Shown here: positions 1 to 13,436 of the stretch, one piece after another
Layout of the letters: every line of letters begins with the position of its first letter
Numbering within the stretch: position 1 is the stretch's first letter
From: Bolinopsis microptera
Lineage: Eukaryota > Ctenophora > Tentaculata > Lobata > Bolinopsidae
Assembly (NCBI RefSeq): GCF_026151205.1
Contig: NC_087078.1
Span: forward strand, 13,129,118-13,189,117
Direction: 5' to 3'
Length of the DNA: 60,000 bases
The notes under the pieces: model-generated
Told to the model about the DNA's origin: nothing
The model's input: the letters and a program-made list of their open reading frames with translations, nothing else
Database searches by the model: none
Position numbers and translations under genes: made by a program

Positions 1-1
1 G

Positions 2-868
2 ACAAATGTTGCCAATGTTTACAATGAACTGCGTGGAGATGAATACGTTCGTGAGATACAACAGATAGAGAGATTGTATAGAGGCAAATGTCAGGTACTG
101 AAAAATGATTATGGTGCCATGCTGCAGATAGTTATGAAACCAACAGACCCAGACTGGAATCTTACCATACTTGAAATAAATCTTGATGTTTTTGTTCCAC
201 TTGAATATCCCACTGCAAGTTGTAGCATTGAGTTCTGTGATGAACGAATCAGTGAGTCAACAGCAGAGTCCATCAACACTGCGATAAAGGAAGAATTGGC
301 AATGCGTGAGGGTTCACCATGCCTGCGTCCAATGTTGCGATGGATTGAACGAAACATTAAAGATATGCTGCAACCAGAATCTCAATTTCACACTCATTCC
401 TCTCTAAAAGTTTACAAAAAAGGAGAGATAGAATGGAGTGACTCTGGCTCAGATGGCAGTATCGAAGAGGATGAAACTAGAGCCGATGTTTCTGCACCAG
501 TGCCAGATCAAAGTGGAGAATTCCTTGACAAGGAAGTTGGAACTTCAATACGGCTTATAGACATCAACCTTCACGGCACAAGTCACGGTCTGGTCCCTCA
601 ACAAATCCTCTTTCTTGTACAGTGTCTAAGATGTAAAACACAGGTTGAACTTGTTGTTGCTCCCAACTCTAGTAAGAATGTAGCCTGTCCGCGGTGCTCT
701 TGTGAATTGGTGTGCAAGCTTTACAAGAAATTGTGTCTGCCTGGCACTGTGTCCATAGCTTGTGTTGATCTGATCGGGTGTAGTGTTGCTGATGTTATTC
801 TTTCCAGAAGTCAGATTTTGAGTATCTGTACAGAGTGCTCCTCCTCAACTTCTCTCGGGTTGCCATAA
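2..868 (+). CDS. RWD-like domain protein, 3' part (5' end outside window)
   Basis: The reading frame is open from base 2, with no in-frame ATG that looks like a true start, so this is the terminal part of a gene that begins upstream of the window or in an earlier exon. The N-terminal ~120 residues look like an RWD-type fold: a hydrophobic strand, then a V-P-L-E-Y-P motif, then a C-terminal helix with a Trp-Ile pair. RWD domains usually mediate protein-protein contacts in ubiquitin and translation-control proteins. An acidic Ser/Asp/Glu linker follows. The last ~110 residues carry a CLRC...CPRC zinc-ribbon-like pair and a final C-T-E-C, suggesting zinc binding. The frame stops soon after that last Cys pair, so the true protein may splice onward near the end instead of stopping at 868. 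The RWD assignment is by eye, and I do not recognise the orthologue. Confidence 0.55.
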   Translation, partial: TNVANVYNELRGDEYVREIQQIERLYRGKCQVLKNDYGAMLQIVMKPTDPDWNLTILEINLDVFVPLEYPTASCSIEFCDERISESTAESINTAIKEELAMREGSPCLRPMLRWIERNIKDMLQPESQFHTHSSLKVYKKGEIEWSDSGSDGSIEEDETRADVSAPVPDQSGEFLDKEVGTSIRLIDINLHGTSHGLVPQQILFLVQCLRCKTQVELVVAPNSSKNVACPRCSCELVCKLYKKLCLPGTVSIACVDLIGCSVADVILSRSQILSICTECSSSTSLGLP

Positions 869-3114
869 ATTTTTAGCATATTTTAAAGAACAAACAAATT
901 ATTAAAATTCACTAAAATAAATAACAATAATCCAAAATATGATAATATAATGCACATAATCTGGAACATCATGATCTTGCCAAGCTCAATTTAATCTGGT
1001 GACAACTTTGACACATGCTCACACACAATTATAGTGGTCAAACGTAAACAACTATTCATCATGCATCTGTTTAGTTCACACTCATCTTGAACGTGAAATT
1101 AAATAGATATGTAATTTTTAAAGAATTAACTAACTATACAACTTTAATATCCCAAGATACATCCATCCTATCACAACAAGTCATTGATAATCTGATTAAT
1201 CTAATAGATCTATTGTTTAAAGGAAACTTAAATTAGGGGAAATGTTAAACTGATGGGACAAAACAGTTTATATGCCAACTATTTTTGCTAAATTCTCCAT
1301 TCACTACTATGTATCTTCATCTGTACCTCTTTTCCGGGTATCTTTGCCTGGATTATCATGTCCAGGGTAAAACATATTTTACCGAGTTAAAGGAAACTTA
1401 ATAGTAAGTAATTATTTATAGTTAAACTGATTGGAGAAAAACAGGTTATAAGCTTAAAGACAGGGGCTTTTGCTATTTTGTCCATTCCTCTCCATAATAT
1501 CCATTCACTACTATGTGATCTGCTTCGTGGATCTTTTCATTCACAACTATTGATCTCTTCGAGATCTTTTCTTATCGTCCAGGTATAACATATTTTGCCG
1601 ATGTACTCCGTAATTTTTTTTTCGCGGATGTCAATAAGGATGACTCCTCATAACGTCAAAATAATCTTCGTAACCCCCTCTCATTTTGTAGACTCTTGTA
1701 AAGCACTTAATACAACCAACCGTTAGAATTTGTGCAATACTTTGGAGGAAGATCGCGTGAAAATCGTCTTCATTGCCCATCACCTATTCACTAATAAATC
1801 CATACCCGTAATCTTCTTTATATACAGGATAGTGCGTTGCTTGATGTTTCCTTATTTTTAGAGAAAGCATCGAGTAAAACATGTTTTGTTAGGATCGACC
1901 TTCTGTTCTTTACTTTGCCAATACTTAACAGCACTCATAATCTTTTCTCCGTGAGGGTCGGATGAAATTTTTTCCATTAACATTCAGCAAGCGCGTAAAT
2001 CTCCTTTGAAAGAAAATGCTTCACTTCATTTTTTTTTTTTATTTTTATGTGCAACTTTCAATGAACCGAATAACTTTTAAACTGCTTCCCAAAGAAAGGG
2101 TGTTTCTTTATTTCATTTGTACAGGATCCATTGATAATCTTCGTTCAATGCAAAGACTTATCAGCATATCAGCCAAATTTCATCTACAATCGGTCTTTTT
2201 AGATGTATTTGGATAATAGACACTCCATTCCCATTTTAATGCACACTGTTCGAGTTTATCTTCACCAAATGGATGCATATTACCAAACCAGACTCGTTCT
2301 GATTCTTCTTTTCGCTCATCACATAGTGTATAATCATCCGAACGAAAGATATCAACATGTTTTTTGTGCCCTTTATTTTTTATCTTCTACAAGAGACAAA
2401 TTGGTGATGTTTCCTTCAGCTCAGAATGGTCCCCTCTCCACATATATTTTGTATATGAAAACTGTTTTAAGATTTTACGACAACTCTTTAGTCTCCAGCC
2501 ATCAGTTCCGATTAATTCACCTATGACAGTTTTGCTTGCACTCCCAGTACAATATAAGACTCAGTCCGAAATCCGAATAAAAGCATTATACATAATTTTT
2601 GTCCAATACCACGCCTTGATTACTTTTATTGAACTGAAGGAGATTCTAGCTTCATATCACCGGAATATACCACCCCATGTAAATAGTGTAAGTCCATCAA
2701 GAATTCCATTCAGCAAGTGCTTCTGCCTGATATTTCGCCCTTCTCCCGAAAGTAATTTTTTCTGGTTTTGCCAATTCAATGTATTCTGCTTATTCCCTTA
2801 CACAGTTCAAGAGCCAAGAATATTAGGCCGATTCATCATTATCCAAAGATAGTACCGTATGACATTGTATTACATTCTCCCTTAGATTTAAGCCTCATTG
2901 ATCATCCCTCTCCAAGCAAACATATAGTAATGCCTTTACAAGTTTTTCTTTAGGAATCATCTTTTATACCACCGATACTTTTCAAATCTGACTTCATACA
3001 CTAAATCCCATTGCTACCACATCCAATAGCCACGGTAGCTGAATACTTAAGCTTACCAGATTTTCCACATCTATAAAATTGTCTTCTACGGATCAAATTA
3101 ACATTTTTGCTGAA
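869..3114. other. Non-coding, A+T-rich interval
   Basis: No convincing gene. Overlapping short frames at 2,016-2,953 are rich in Phe, Tyr and Ile, as expected from translating A+T-rich DNA, and show no domain. An imperfect internal duplication lies at 1,215-1,606. Confidence 0.6.
1215..1606. repeat. Imperfect tandem duplication (~170-220 bp unit)
   Basis: The phrases TTAAAGGAAACTTA, GTTAAACTGAT(G/T)GGA, CCATTCACTACTATGT and GTCCAGG...AACATATTTT occur twice in the same order, first around 1,217-1,385 and again around 1,387-1,606. The copies are diverged. Confidence 0.6.
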
Positions 3115-3270
3115 TTACAGCTCTCTTCTCAGCTATAAGCCTTTACTGAAATAAGAAATTGACCATGAGAAATTTTAACCGTACAATAATATGGATGCGA
3201 TAATTGAGAGGGTTCTGGAAAATATAACTGAAATTGGCACTGTCCGGCACTCTCGCGGCACTCTTTGAGA
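3115..3270. repeat. Flanking direct repeat, left copy
   Basis: About 150 bp beginning CTCTTCTCAGCTATA and running through GAAATTGACCATGAGAAAT and the CTCGCGGCACTC phrase. It recurs at 10,358-10,500 in the same orientation and brackets the two degenerate copies between them. It could be remains of a terminal repeat. Confidence 0.6.
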
Positions 3271-6200
3271 AAGGACACAATATTTTCAATGTGCACGCGC
3301 GAGTTCAAACAATCGCAAAACAACTGGAGATGTAAGATGAGACCCGGAGCTCATAAACGAGCATCACGGCCGGGGAAACATCCGTAATGATTTTCGGAAG
3401 CAGGAACAAGCCAGTTACAACCAAGCGCAGAAACGGGACCTCAAGCTCTGATATACAGTTCAAGTTTAAGACTTAGAACCGCCTGCATAGTGATGAGGTC
3501 ACAAGAAACTTAAACTACCATCAGCAGCCGAGAAGGGAGTATGGAAGGAATTATGAAGACCCTGATGTTTTTGGTGAACAATGTATCATCAGAGACTGAG
3601 TCCCGATCTGGAAAGGTAGAAAGCCTGGTATACAGCTATCTGGAAAGTAATTCTAGAGAAGCGAAGAACCTCGAGTTCCCAGAAGGAAAAGGAGATACAA
3701 GGAGACAAAAGTTATTCGCTTGGCCCCCAAAGGAAATAAAAGAAAAGGGGGCTAAAGAGAAACAAGAATATGCTAGTGATAAGCAATGATCTTAATATGT
3801 TGGAACAAGCTAGAGACTGAGTACCTGAACCTCGTGCGCTTACATAACAATAAAGAATCCTTCTAATGAGCTCAGGAAAAGAAGAAAAAGGAGAGCAAAG
3901 GAACATCACAGTTTAAAACAAAACCCATTTCAATTTGTAAGAAACTCTTGACGGGGATAAGAGAACAACCCCCTAATTCACCAAGGAAGGTGGCCCTGAC
4001 AGAATCATTTAAGAATGATACTGTGATAAGGATAAGTGCTCCTATATGGTAAAGCTTAAAGGACTGCCCGATTGCCCTACCAAAGACTGCATTTGAGATA
4101 GAAGAGGGACTGGATGAGTTTCAAACGAATCTGAAAGCCGAAGAAAAAATCATCACTTCCGAATGAGTCCCATATCTGGTAATAAGAGATGTCCCAGAAT
4201 GGCAAGCATATTCAAATTTGCTGATTCTCTATGAAAGCCAAGAGTCCCGCTGCAATGGCGAGTAGTAAGCCATCCTGATAGCAAACGAGATTTAGATGAC
4301 CCTAGTAAGTTTTCAAAACATCACAACAACAAACATGAGTGGAAATTTCAGCTGGGAATACTAGCGGACAGAATCTAGAGTAATGGTCATTAATAGCCAC
4401 ATAGACACGTCTATCAGAAATTCCTGCGTAAGACACCGTTAGCTCGAGCATAACCAGGCTCTGATTTGAAGAGTTTGAAGGATGCCAAATTCTAATAGAC
4501 ACAGATCTTTGCAGTTTGGTGGACCTATAACGCCTACGCCGTTCCCCACAACTTGAATAATATATGCTCTAAGACATTATAAGTTCCCAAACCTTGCTCA
4601 TAAATATATGTTTAATACTATGATGACTGATTGTTGAAGTGTGACAAAACTGGAAAACAAAACTGGGTTTCTTTTAATGTTAGTCTTTTCCAGGCGGACC
4701 CCTCTATCGTTGTACGTTCTTATAGTTTCAACCTACTATTGATCTCCTGAAAAACAAACGAACTTGGGTTACAAGCCGTCTTTATTTCTAGACACGTCAA
4801 GTCGTGCTTTTGCGCCGACCAAACACTGATGTCTCCCAGGCGGAAAAGAGAAGAAGCTAATAATTGTGAAGAAAAGATTCTTACTTGGTAAAGTAAATGA
4901 AAGCCAAGCCGAGTAAATGCGTATACCCTGGGATGAAGGATATAGAGAAGTATGTGTCCTATGCCCCTGAAATTTTCCATAATGGAGGCTCAAATCCAGT
5001 TTTATTGGAAATTACACCGATGAAGTTTTCTTGCCATTGGATATATGGGATCGGGCTCCAAGATAACCATCAGCTATAGAAACAAACTGATTACACTTTT
5101 CAGGCAGGAGAGCTGCGTATCGCTGCCGGAAGCTCTCTGAGTGATAAATGCGGATTTACAACAACCTGCTAACCACAAGCCTCCTGGGACCTATGATATA
5201 CAATCCCCGGTTATTGTCAAAGATCTTGAGCAATATGTACGAAGTATCTGAAAAATGGAAGGTGTAACAAATACAATACTGTCAGTGTGCTTTACAGAAA
5301 TAAGGATTGCTTTGGATGATCTTAAAATGAGCCTACGTTGGAGCTTACTACCAAGGTCCAGAGGAGCCGAGTGGTTAGCGCGAGAGAGTGTGAAGAGCTT
5401 CGTACATTTAAGAGCTACAGCAAGATGTTCCTAAAGTTAAGAGTCCCTACCGACACAGGCCAATAACCAAGAAGGAGCATCCGGTGGGTTACACTAAAGA
5501 CGGAGTGCCTAAGAAAGAGATCTCTACTTCAAGAGTAGTAGTGGTAAACAGTGCAAGGCAGATGGGCTTGGGATCCAAGAGATGTATCCAGTGAAAAGAA
5601 AAAACTGAAAGAACAGTATCCCACATCTCAGAGCAATACCTGATGACACTGTAGACAGAGGAGTTCAATACAATTCTTAACATGGGAAAACACCAAGCAG
5701 CTAGACCTAGGTTGGGAACAAACCCCCACCTTAATTACAACTACAAATGAGCCTGCTCTTCTTAAGTTCCACCTCAATGCAACCCAAGACGTTGCCAAAA
5801 TACTCCAGCAAACATGAGCCTGTGGAACTATGCGACACAGGACACTGTCCACGTTGCGGATGGAGACACTGCAACATTAATCACATTTTGGTAGCTTGCA
5901 ACTTCTCGCTAACTACAAACGATACAATTGGAGGCATGACACGGCTGCGGGTCATGCCGAAAATCCCTACTGGATCAAATCGAGAATTCAACAACAACGA
6001 TTTTAAAACTTGAAGTTCAGACTGGACAGGCTCAAGTCATCTTACCAGCTGTTACCAAAAACCGAAGACGAAAATAAAAGAGAGAGCCTTTTGAGAAAGA
6101 CTCAAGATTGCATATTATCTGGGGACGAAGATGACCCTCCCACACAGTTTCCCCCCAGCACATCTAACGAACTGCAGAACGTACCCGATATGTGTCGTCT

Positions 6201-6715
6201 GGTCTGAATAAAGGAAAGTGGTCATATTAGTAAGAGTTGACAGTTGTGACGAGAGTAACTTTAGTGACCAATAGAACGTAAACAAGCACGTTACTTCAAA
6301 GCTTATTCCTGGGCTGCATGCAGTGGGTGGAAAGCTCAGCTTATTACGGTAAGTTGGTGTAAGGCTTCTGGCATCATACCTTACCAGCCCTACTAAACTA
6401 CTTGGTGTTAACAAAGAGAGTAAAGAAAGCAGTGTTCCAAGAGGCGGCTTTGTAGCTCCGATTTCCAAGCAATCTGTTAGCAAGAGAAAACAAGAAGTGG
6501 GAGTCCTGCTACAACATCGCATCAAGACCCACTATTCTACCATCAACTGAGTGAGCTGATGTTGGGCCTTAAAACATTTTAAAGCACACCGAATCTCAAG
6601 TACCAGATCAGTGATGAACTAACAGATCATAGATGAGTTTGCTATCGAAAGATATAGAACTCAGGTATCCAACATCGAACCTTGATTATATGTGGAAGTA
6701 TTTCTCACAATGGAA
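3263..6715 (+). pseudogene. Degenerate repeat unit, copy 1 (possible retroelement remains)
   Basis: This ~3.4-kb stretch aligns end to end with 6,990-10,357, but the two differ by a very large number of one- and two-base insertions and deletions, so no frame stays open beyond ~90 codons. Short conserved coding-like islands remain: a Lys/Glu-rich segment near 3,541-3,789, and a Cys/His cluster of the form C-x2-C-x4-H-C near 5,840-5,890 that could be a nucleic-acid-binding knuckle. No reverse transcriptase motif is visible. The pattern fits either a decayed element or uncorrected single-molecule sequence. I do not assign a family. Confidence 0.45.
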
Positions 6716-6989
6716 ATGGCCATGGCGCCTTGCAGAGGCTAGTTTTTCACTGTTACTGCGGGAAAGACCAGCTGACTTCTGACAAAAAGTGTTAGTGACT
6801 CTTGGAATACCAGTGACGCCTGGAAGACTGGTGACATCTTGGAAAGACTGATGACCCCTTCGAAAGTGCAGAGTTAAGCAAATAGGCTTATAGAGGCCCC
6901 CGCTTTACAGAAAGCAATCACTACAAACAATATACAAAAAATGCCTTCAAACCTTCCGATCAGGTGGGGACAATCAAAGGTCAACCCGA

Positions 6990-9900
6990 ATTAACTGATG
7001 ATGACCTTTGAGAAAAGGACGACAAATTTGTCAATGTGCAAGCGCGATTTTCAAACAATCGGCAAAAACATCTGGGAAGACGTAAGATGAGACCGGCGAG
7101 CACATAACACCTCAGGCGAGTGGGAGATGACATCCGTAATAGATTTTGTCGAGCATGGACAACCAGGTTTACAACACACCTGACGGGACTGCAAGCCTGA
7201 ATACAGTTCACTTTAAAAGACTAGAACCGCCTGCCATAGTGATGAGTCACAAGAAACTTAAACTACCAACCACTAAGCAGAGACGAGTATGGAAGGAATT
7301 GATGAAGACCTGATTGTTTTTGTTGAACAGTAGCAGCAGTGGACGTGGAGTCCCGACTGAAAAGGTAGAAAAGCTGGTATACACTATCTGGAAAGTAATT
7401 CGTGAAGAGTAAGCGAAGAAACCTCGTTCCCCAGAAGGAAAAGGAGAACAAAACAAAATTTTATTCGCTTGGCCAGAGAGAGGCTAAGAGAAAAAAGAAA
7501 GAAGCTAGGAGAAGCAATGATCAAATTGTTGCTCAAGCTAAGACTGAGTACCTAGACTCGTGCGCTACATAACAAAAGCCGCGTAAATGATCTCAGGAAT
7601 AAGAAGAATAAGGAAGCAAATAGGAACAGTCACAGTTAAACAAAACCCATTTTCAATTTGGAAGGAAACTGCTGACGGATAAGAAAACAAACCCCCTAAT
7701 TTCCTCCAAGAAGTGCTGACAGATTCTTTAAGAATGAGTACGTGATAAGGAGTGAAGTGCCTATATGTAAGCTTAAAGGACTGCCCGATGCCCGTAACCA
7801 AAGACTGCATTTGAGATGGAGAGAAATGGACTGGATGATTTCAAACGAACTGAAAAGCCTTAGAACAAACATCACCTGTTCCGAATAGGAGTCCAATCTG
7901 GTAGATAAGAGAAGTCCAAATGCGAAGCAGTATTCAAATTGCTGATTCTCTAAGGAAAGCAAGAGAGTCCCGCTGCAATGGCGATTAGTGAAGCATTTTG
8001 ATAGCAAAAACCTGAGATTAGATGATCCCTAGAAAGTTCAAGAACATCCACTAAAAACAAACACAGAGTGGAAGTTGCAGATGGATTACTAGCGTACAGA
8101 ATGCTAGAGTATATGTCAGTAATAGCTAACATAGACACGTCTATCCAGAAAGGATCCCAGCGTAAGAACACCAGGTTCCTCGAGCATACTCCCAGCTCTG
8201 ATGAAGAGTTGCAGGATTCCAAATCTAATAACGACAGATCTTTGCAGTTTGGGTGGACAAATAACGCCTACGCCGGGTTCCCAACAACTTGATAATATAT
8301 GCTCTAAGACATAATAAGTTCCCAAACGGCACATAATATATGTTTTAAGTACTATTGATGAGCCTGATGTGAGAGTGTGACAAAGACAGAAAACAACTGG
8401 TTCTTTTAAAGTTAGGTCTTTTTTTCAGGCGCACCCTCTATCGTTTACTGTTTCTAATGTTATAAACCTTACTAGGCTCACCTAAAAATCAAGCGACTTG
8501 GGTTACAAGCCGTCTTTTAGTTCTATCAGCACTCAAGTCTGCTATGCTGACGACCTAACTCTGATGTCTCCCAGGCTGAAAAGATGAAGAATCTAATAGA
8601 GATTTAAGGAAAGATTCTACTGGTCAAGAAAATAAAGCCCAGCCAGTAAATGCGTATCCCTGGGGATGAAGTGTATAGATGGAAGTATTGTCCAATACCC
8701 TGAAATATCCATAGATGGAGCTCAAATCCATATATTGAAATACACCGAGAGTTTCTTGGGCATTGGATAATTGGATCGCCTCAAAGATACCAAGAATCTG
8801 ATAGAAACAAACTGATTACAACTGTTTCAGGCATGGACGATCAGCCTTAATGGAGTGATAAATGCTGGATTTACAACAACCTGCTAACCACACACTCCTG
8901 GACCTATGATCTACAATCCTCGGTTAGTTTTTTCAAAGATCTTGAAGCAATATGTACGAAGATCTTAAGAAAAGGCTAGTGTAACAAAGACAATTACTGT
9001 CAGTGTCTTTACAGAAATAAGGATTGCATTGATTGAATCTTAAAAGACTAATGGACTTATACAATTTCCTTTCAGGTGTCCAAAGTACTCTCTAAAGAAC
9101 AGCAAGTATCCTAAAGATAAGAGGTTCTACAGACACAGGCCAAGAAAACAAGAAGGGAGCAGCCCGGTGGGTTATCTCAAAAGATCTGAGAGCGTAGAGA
9201 AAGAGTCTCTACTTCATAGAGTTAGTAGTTGTAACAGTTCAAGCAGATGGCTTGGATCCCAAGATGTATCCAGTGAAAAGGAAAAATTGAAAAACTGGTA
9301 TCCCACACCAGAGCAGATCTCCGTTGACACTGGTAGACAAGGAGTTCAAGACAATTCCATAACATGGAAAACACCATCAGCAAGACCTAGGTGAACAACC
9401 TTATTTACAACTACAAATGAGCCCAGCTCTTCTTAAGTTCCACCTCAATGCAACCCATGACGTTGCAAATACTCCAAGCAAACATGAGCCTGTGAACTAT
9501 GCTGACACAGGACACTGTCCACGTTGCGGATGGAGACACTGCAACAATAAACCACAATTGTACTTTGCAACTTCTCGCTAAACAACAAACATACATTTGA
9601 TGCATGACAACGTGCTGCGGTCATTGCGAAAATCCTACGATCAAATCGGAATTTCAACAACAAAGATTTAAACATGAAGTTCAGACTGGACAGGCTTCAA
9701 ACATCTACCAGCTTGTTACCAAAAACCGAAGACGAAGATGAAAAGAGGAGCCCTTTTGAGAAAGACCAGAATTGGCAGATTATCTGGACAAGATGACCTC
9801 CCAGCACAGTTCCACAGCACATCACGGAACTCAGAACTCCATATTGTAGTCCTGGTCTGAAAAGGAAAGGTGTCAATAGTAAGTTGACAGTTGTGGACGA

Positions 9901-10357
9901 GAGTAACTTTTATGACCAGTAGAACGTAAACAAGCACGTTACAACAAGAGCTTATCCTGGGCGGCATGCAGTGTGAAAGCTCAGCTTTTTACGTAGAGAT
10001 GGGTGTAAGCTTCTGGCATCATACCTTACCGGCCCTACTAAACACTTTTGGTGTAACAAAGAAGAGAAAAGAAGCAGTGTTCCAAGAGGCCGGCCTTGTT
10101 GCTCTCAGAGTTCCTATGCTATCTGTGTAGGCAAAGAAAACAAGAAGAGGAGACCCTGCTACAACATCGCACAAAGACCACTATTCTCCCAACAACTGAG
10201 TGAGCTGAGGTTTGGGCCCTAAAACGATGTTTGAAAGCCACACTAGAATCCTCAGTCCATGATCAGTGAGTGAAGCTAAGCAGATACATAGATGGAGTTG
10301 CTATCAAAAGTATAGAACTCAGGTATCCAACATCGTACCTTGATTATATTGTAGTAT
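6990..10357 (+). pseudogene. Degenerate repeat unit, copy 2
   Basis: Second copy of the preceding unit, in direct orientation. It retains the same word order, including the GTTGACAGTTGTG and AACGTAAACAAGCACGTTAC phrases, but is full of small indels relative to copy 1. No usable coding frame. The unit ends where the right-hand 150-bp direct repeat begins. Confidence 0.45.
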
Positions 10358-10500
10358 TTTCTCTTCTCAGCTATATCCTTTACTGAAATAATTGACCATG
10401 AGAAATTTTTAACCGTACAATAATATGAGCGAATATTTTGAGAGGTTCTGGAAAATATAAACTGAATGCACGTCGCGCACTCCTCGCGGCACTCACGTGG
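10358..10500. repeat. Flanking direct repeat, right copy
   Basis: Direct repeat of 3,115-3,270, starting CTCTTCTCAGCTATA and also carrying the GACCATGAGAAAT and CTCGCGGCACTC phrases. Confidence 0.6.
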
Positions 10501-10954
10501 TCACTCTCGAAGGAACTGTTGTGGCACGATGGGCGGCACTCTGGCGACATAGTGCCAACTTTCAATCAGTCGTTCAAAAGCAGTAAGACTATCAATATCC
10601 TTACATTATTACTTTTCACAATAACCACCGGTGCATGAAAGCATAACCCCTTATTTACTTCTTGTACATGACAACATGGCGATTATTGGACCAAAATCGC
10701 GGTGCGGCGACAAGCCAAATTAAGAATAATGCGCCGGCAAAATCGCGGCGAAGATAATGTAGTGCAGAGCTAATTAGATGTCCTAATAACACACTGAAGT
10801 ACAAAAAAACGAATCACTCTCGGACTACTGGAATATACTAATCTTACGGCTGGATATTTGATGCGGAAAGATAAGTCATTCTCTATACACTCTTTCGAAG
10901 TATGAAGTTAGTTTATTCATTGTGTTTAAATGGTAAATTTTATTATCAATATCA
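10501..10954. other. Non-coding interval
   Basis: No gene or recognisable element seen. It contains a short C+G-rich stretch near 10,695-10,760. Confidence 0.5.
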
Positions 10955-11379
10955 ATGGCTATGTGGCGCAGTTCGTTAGCTACCTGCTTTGTGAAATGCC
11001 TCGCATTCACAGGTCCTCGGTTTCGATTCTCGTCCTGTGCCGCTAGCCATGGGTGGCGTCGTTGACGCTCTGCTAAGGGTTCCTTGAGACCTATGCAGCC
11101 CCCCGTCTACTCATCCGAAAGCTCGAGAAATCGTGTGTGAGGGTTAAATGAGGAGCTGTACAGATCCAAACAGCAAGCTTCGCGAAGAAAGTGTGGTATA
11201 AAACCTTAACCGTCGCTGGCCTTAGTAGTTTAGTAACTTGAACCTCGGTATCCTTAAGTGCCAGTTACAGCGTAACTATGTATCCATGGTTGATCCGAAG
11301 TAAAGCATAAGGGTGGTCATTCAGTCGATGCCCTGCTGCAGCGCAGCTAATACAGCAAATTAGGAAATTAAAAAAAATA
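10955..11379 (+). mobile_element. tRNA-derived SINE
   Basis: Both halves of an internal RNA polymerase III promoter are present at tRNA-like spacing: a box A-like TGGCGCAGTTCGTTAGC at 10,964-10,980 and a box B-like GGTTTCGATTC at 11,019-11,029. The tRNA-like head is followed by about 330 bp of unrelated body and an A-rich end (a run of seven or more A around 11,370-11,377). A tRNA gene alone would end near 11,045, so the long body and A-rich tail favour a SINE. I did not find a clear target duplication. Confidence 0.7.
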
Positions 11380-11693
11380 CCGTTCTAGAATGCCTGCGGA
11401 GGCATTATTACTCCTTTATAATGCATTATGCACGTGTTAGAAAATTTAATAAAAGATAAAAATAATAAAGCTAAAATGAACGAAGCGGTGAAAATCTTAG
11501 AGGGTGAGAGGTTCTTTAATAAGACCTAATGATTAAATTTAACCGGACTGCTAGCGAGGAATCGAGAGTGGGAATAAAATAAAAGCGAAATAAATTCTAA
11601 GATAACGAAAAAGTGGTACAGAAAGCTAATGTCCTAACACGGAGTCTAGGAAAAACCTGTGAACCAAATAAGCAGAATGAATATATATATATA
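11380..11693. other. Non-coding interval
   Basis: A+T-rich with a short AT dinucleotide run near 11,681-11,694. No gene seen. Confidence 0.5.
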
Positions 11694-11980
11694 TAAATAG
11701 GATACGATTCACCCTGGTCGCTGATTCCTCTAGAGCCTTCCATAGAACATAACATTTTTATTCACTTACTTACTTAGATTTAGAGTACTAGTAGGTTTGA
11801 CTGGGATCTAGTAGGTTTTAGCTGGGATAGCCTCGCTGGACAACAGTATTGGTAGCGGTGTATCCTTTAGTAGGGGGCGTGTCGGGGAATGATTTTAATA
11901 AGCACAAGATAGAGGTGGAATTAACTTATTTGGGAAAAAATTCCACAGCTGTGCTGTTTTTACTCTAAATGAGTTAATAG

Positions 11981-12322
11981 TGTTATAGATTGAATCGAGC
12001 TAGTTCCTAGCTCTCTCCTGATTCTTCTAGAACCTTCCACGAGGACCAAATATCTCTTGATATTTACGGGTTAAACCACTAGTCCGTAAAGAGGACAGTT
12101 AAAACCACTAGTTCGTAGAGAGGATAGTTAAACAACGGTTAACTACCTTGTTTTAATTATAAACTTAGACCTCTCCGAAACATGTAGGTTTAGCGTAAGG
12201 GTCAAGGTTCTGCGATCTTACTTTGTTCATTATTCCGATTCCAATTATTCTGATTTTACCATCATACTATCTTTCACTTGAACTTCGAGTATCTATCTAT
12301 TCTCCACGCACCGGTGATAACA
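11981..12322. mobile_element. Solo LTR (342 bp)
   Basis: Starts TGTTATAGATTG and ends GGTGATAACA (TG...CA ends with a TGTTAT/ATAACA inverted terminal pair). It reads the same over 342 bp as both LTRs of the element at 48,394-52,476. It is flanked by the direct repeat ATAG (11,977-11,980 and 12,323-12,326), the same flanking sequence as the full-length element, so it is the same ancestral insertion reduced to one LTR. Confidence 0.92.
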
Positions 12323-13436
12323 ATAGTGTGTAGCCACAGAGCGTGGTAGATTTTCTGTTCACTTTGTTGTTAAACTATCAGCTCCTGCCTTCTGTCCGAG
12401 GCCAGGGTAGTTGATTAGTTTAACACAGGGTAACGAACTCATATATTTTTTCCATCGCCTAAAAAGGCAATAGATGGTTAGAAGTGGTAGGATTTGAGAA
12501 TGGGTATAGTGGGTATAGGTTTTTCGTCGTGTCACAAAGCAAAACATGCATTAACCTCCGCAAACACGTGCTCCTTTACAAATTATGATTTGATGGTCGC
12601 GCGCGCATTTTACAATGCTTTTATGTCAAGGTGTACTCTATACCAAGAATCGAGCTAATAAATCGTGTACGCCGCGCATGTATATCTCTCTTCGCTATTA
12701 TACATTTTGATTAGGAGTCGTTTTTGGCGACATCTGTCCAACTTTCGGATCACATTTGTAATTTCGGATCACGTTTGTATTTCACAAGCTCACGTGTAAT
12801 CTTATTGTGACGTTGCTTCCACAGTCGACTAATATAATGCTAATTTGATCCATTGAGATCTGATCCATCGATACGTGATTGACTATTTGAGGACAGGATC
12901 ATGCTAGCCGTACACTAACAAGCTGTAACAAGCTGCCAATCACATCACAGCCTACATTACACACAGTTTTATGTCAAATATTGTCCAATTTTTGACATAA
13001 AATGAAAATAAACTATGGTAGAGTTCAGCTCAGGTCATATCTCAGTTCAGATCATGTCTCTAATTTGAAAATGGAAATGTGTCGTATTGCAATTAGATCA
13101 CAATTTCGGACAGATGTCTTTTTTTTTCTGGTAACATATTGAGTCGGACAAGAGTCGCTGTCGGACAGATGTCTTTTTAACTGCATCATGCATATCACCG
13201 CACAGGCTGCGCTACGGTGTCCGGTCGTTTAACTTTCGATTCAAATAATTGACAACGGCAACCCCTCCATTTTGTTCTCTGTAACGCCCCAAAGAAATTT
13301 GGTAATTTAACCAATATGAAACGATCGTTAATTGTAATTAATTACGGTCGATGGAAATCTAGCGTCCGCTAACCGGCGCAATTCTTGTTACTGTAAACAT
13401 TGGCCGCACCAAAGCACGAATTCCCACGTAGATCAC

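Noticed and set aside
2016-2953. Overlapping open frames of 61-162 codons
   Set aside because: Overlapping frames, composition typical of translated A+T-rich DNA, no motif, no paralogue in the window.
5350-5390. tRNA-like box A (GCCGAGTGGTTAGCGC)
   Set aside because: No box B at the right distance, and the sister copy of the repeat lacks it.
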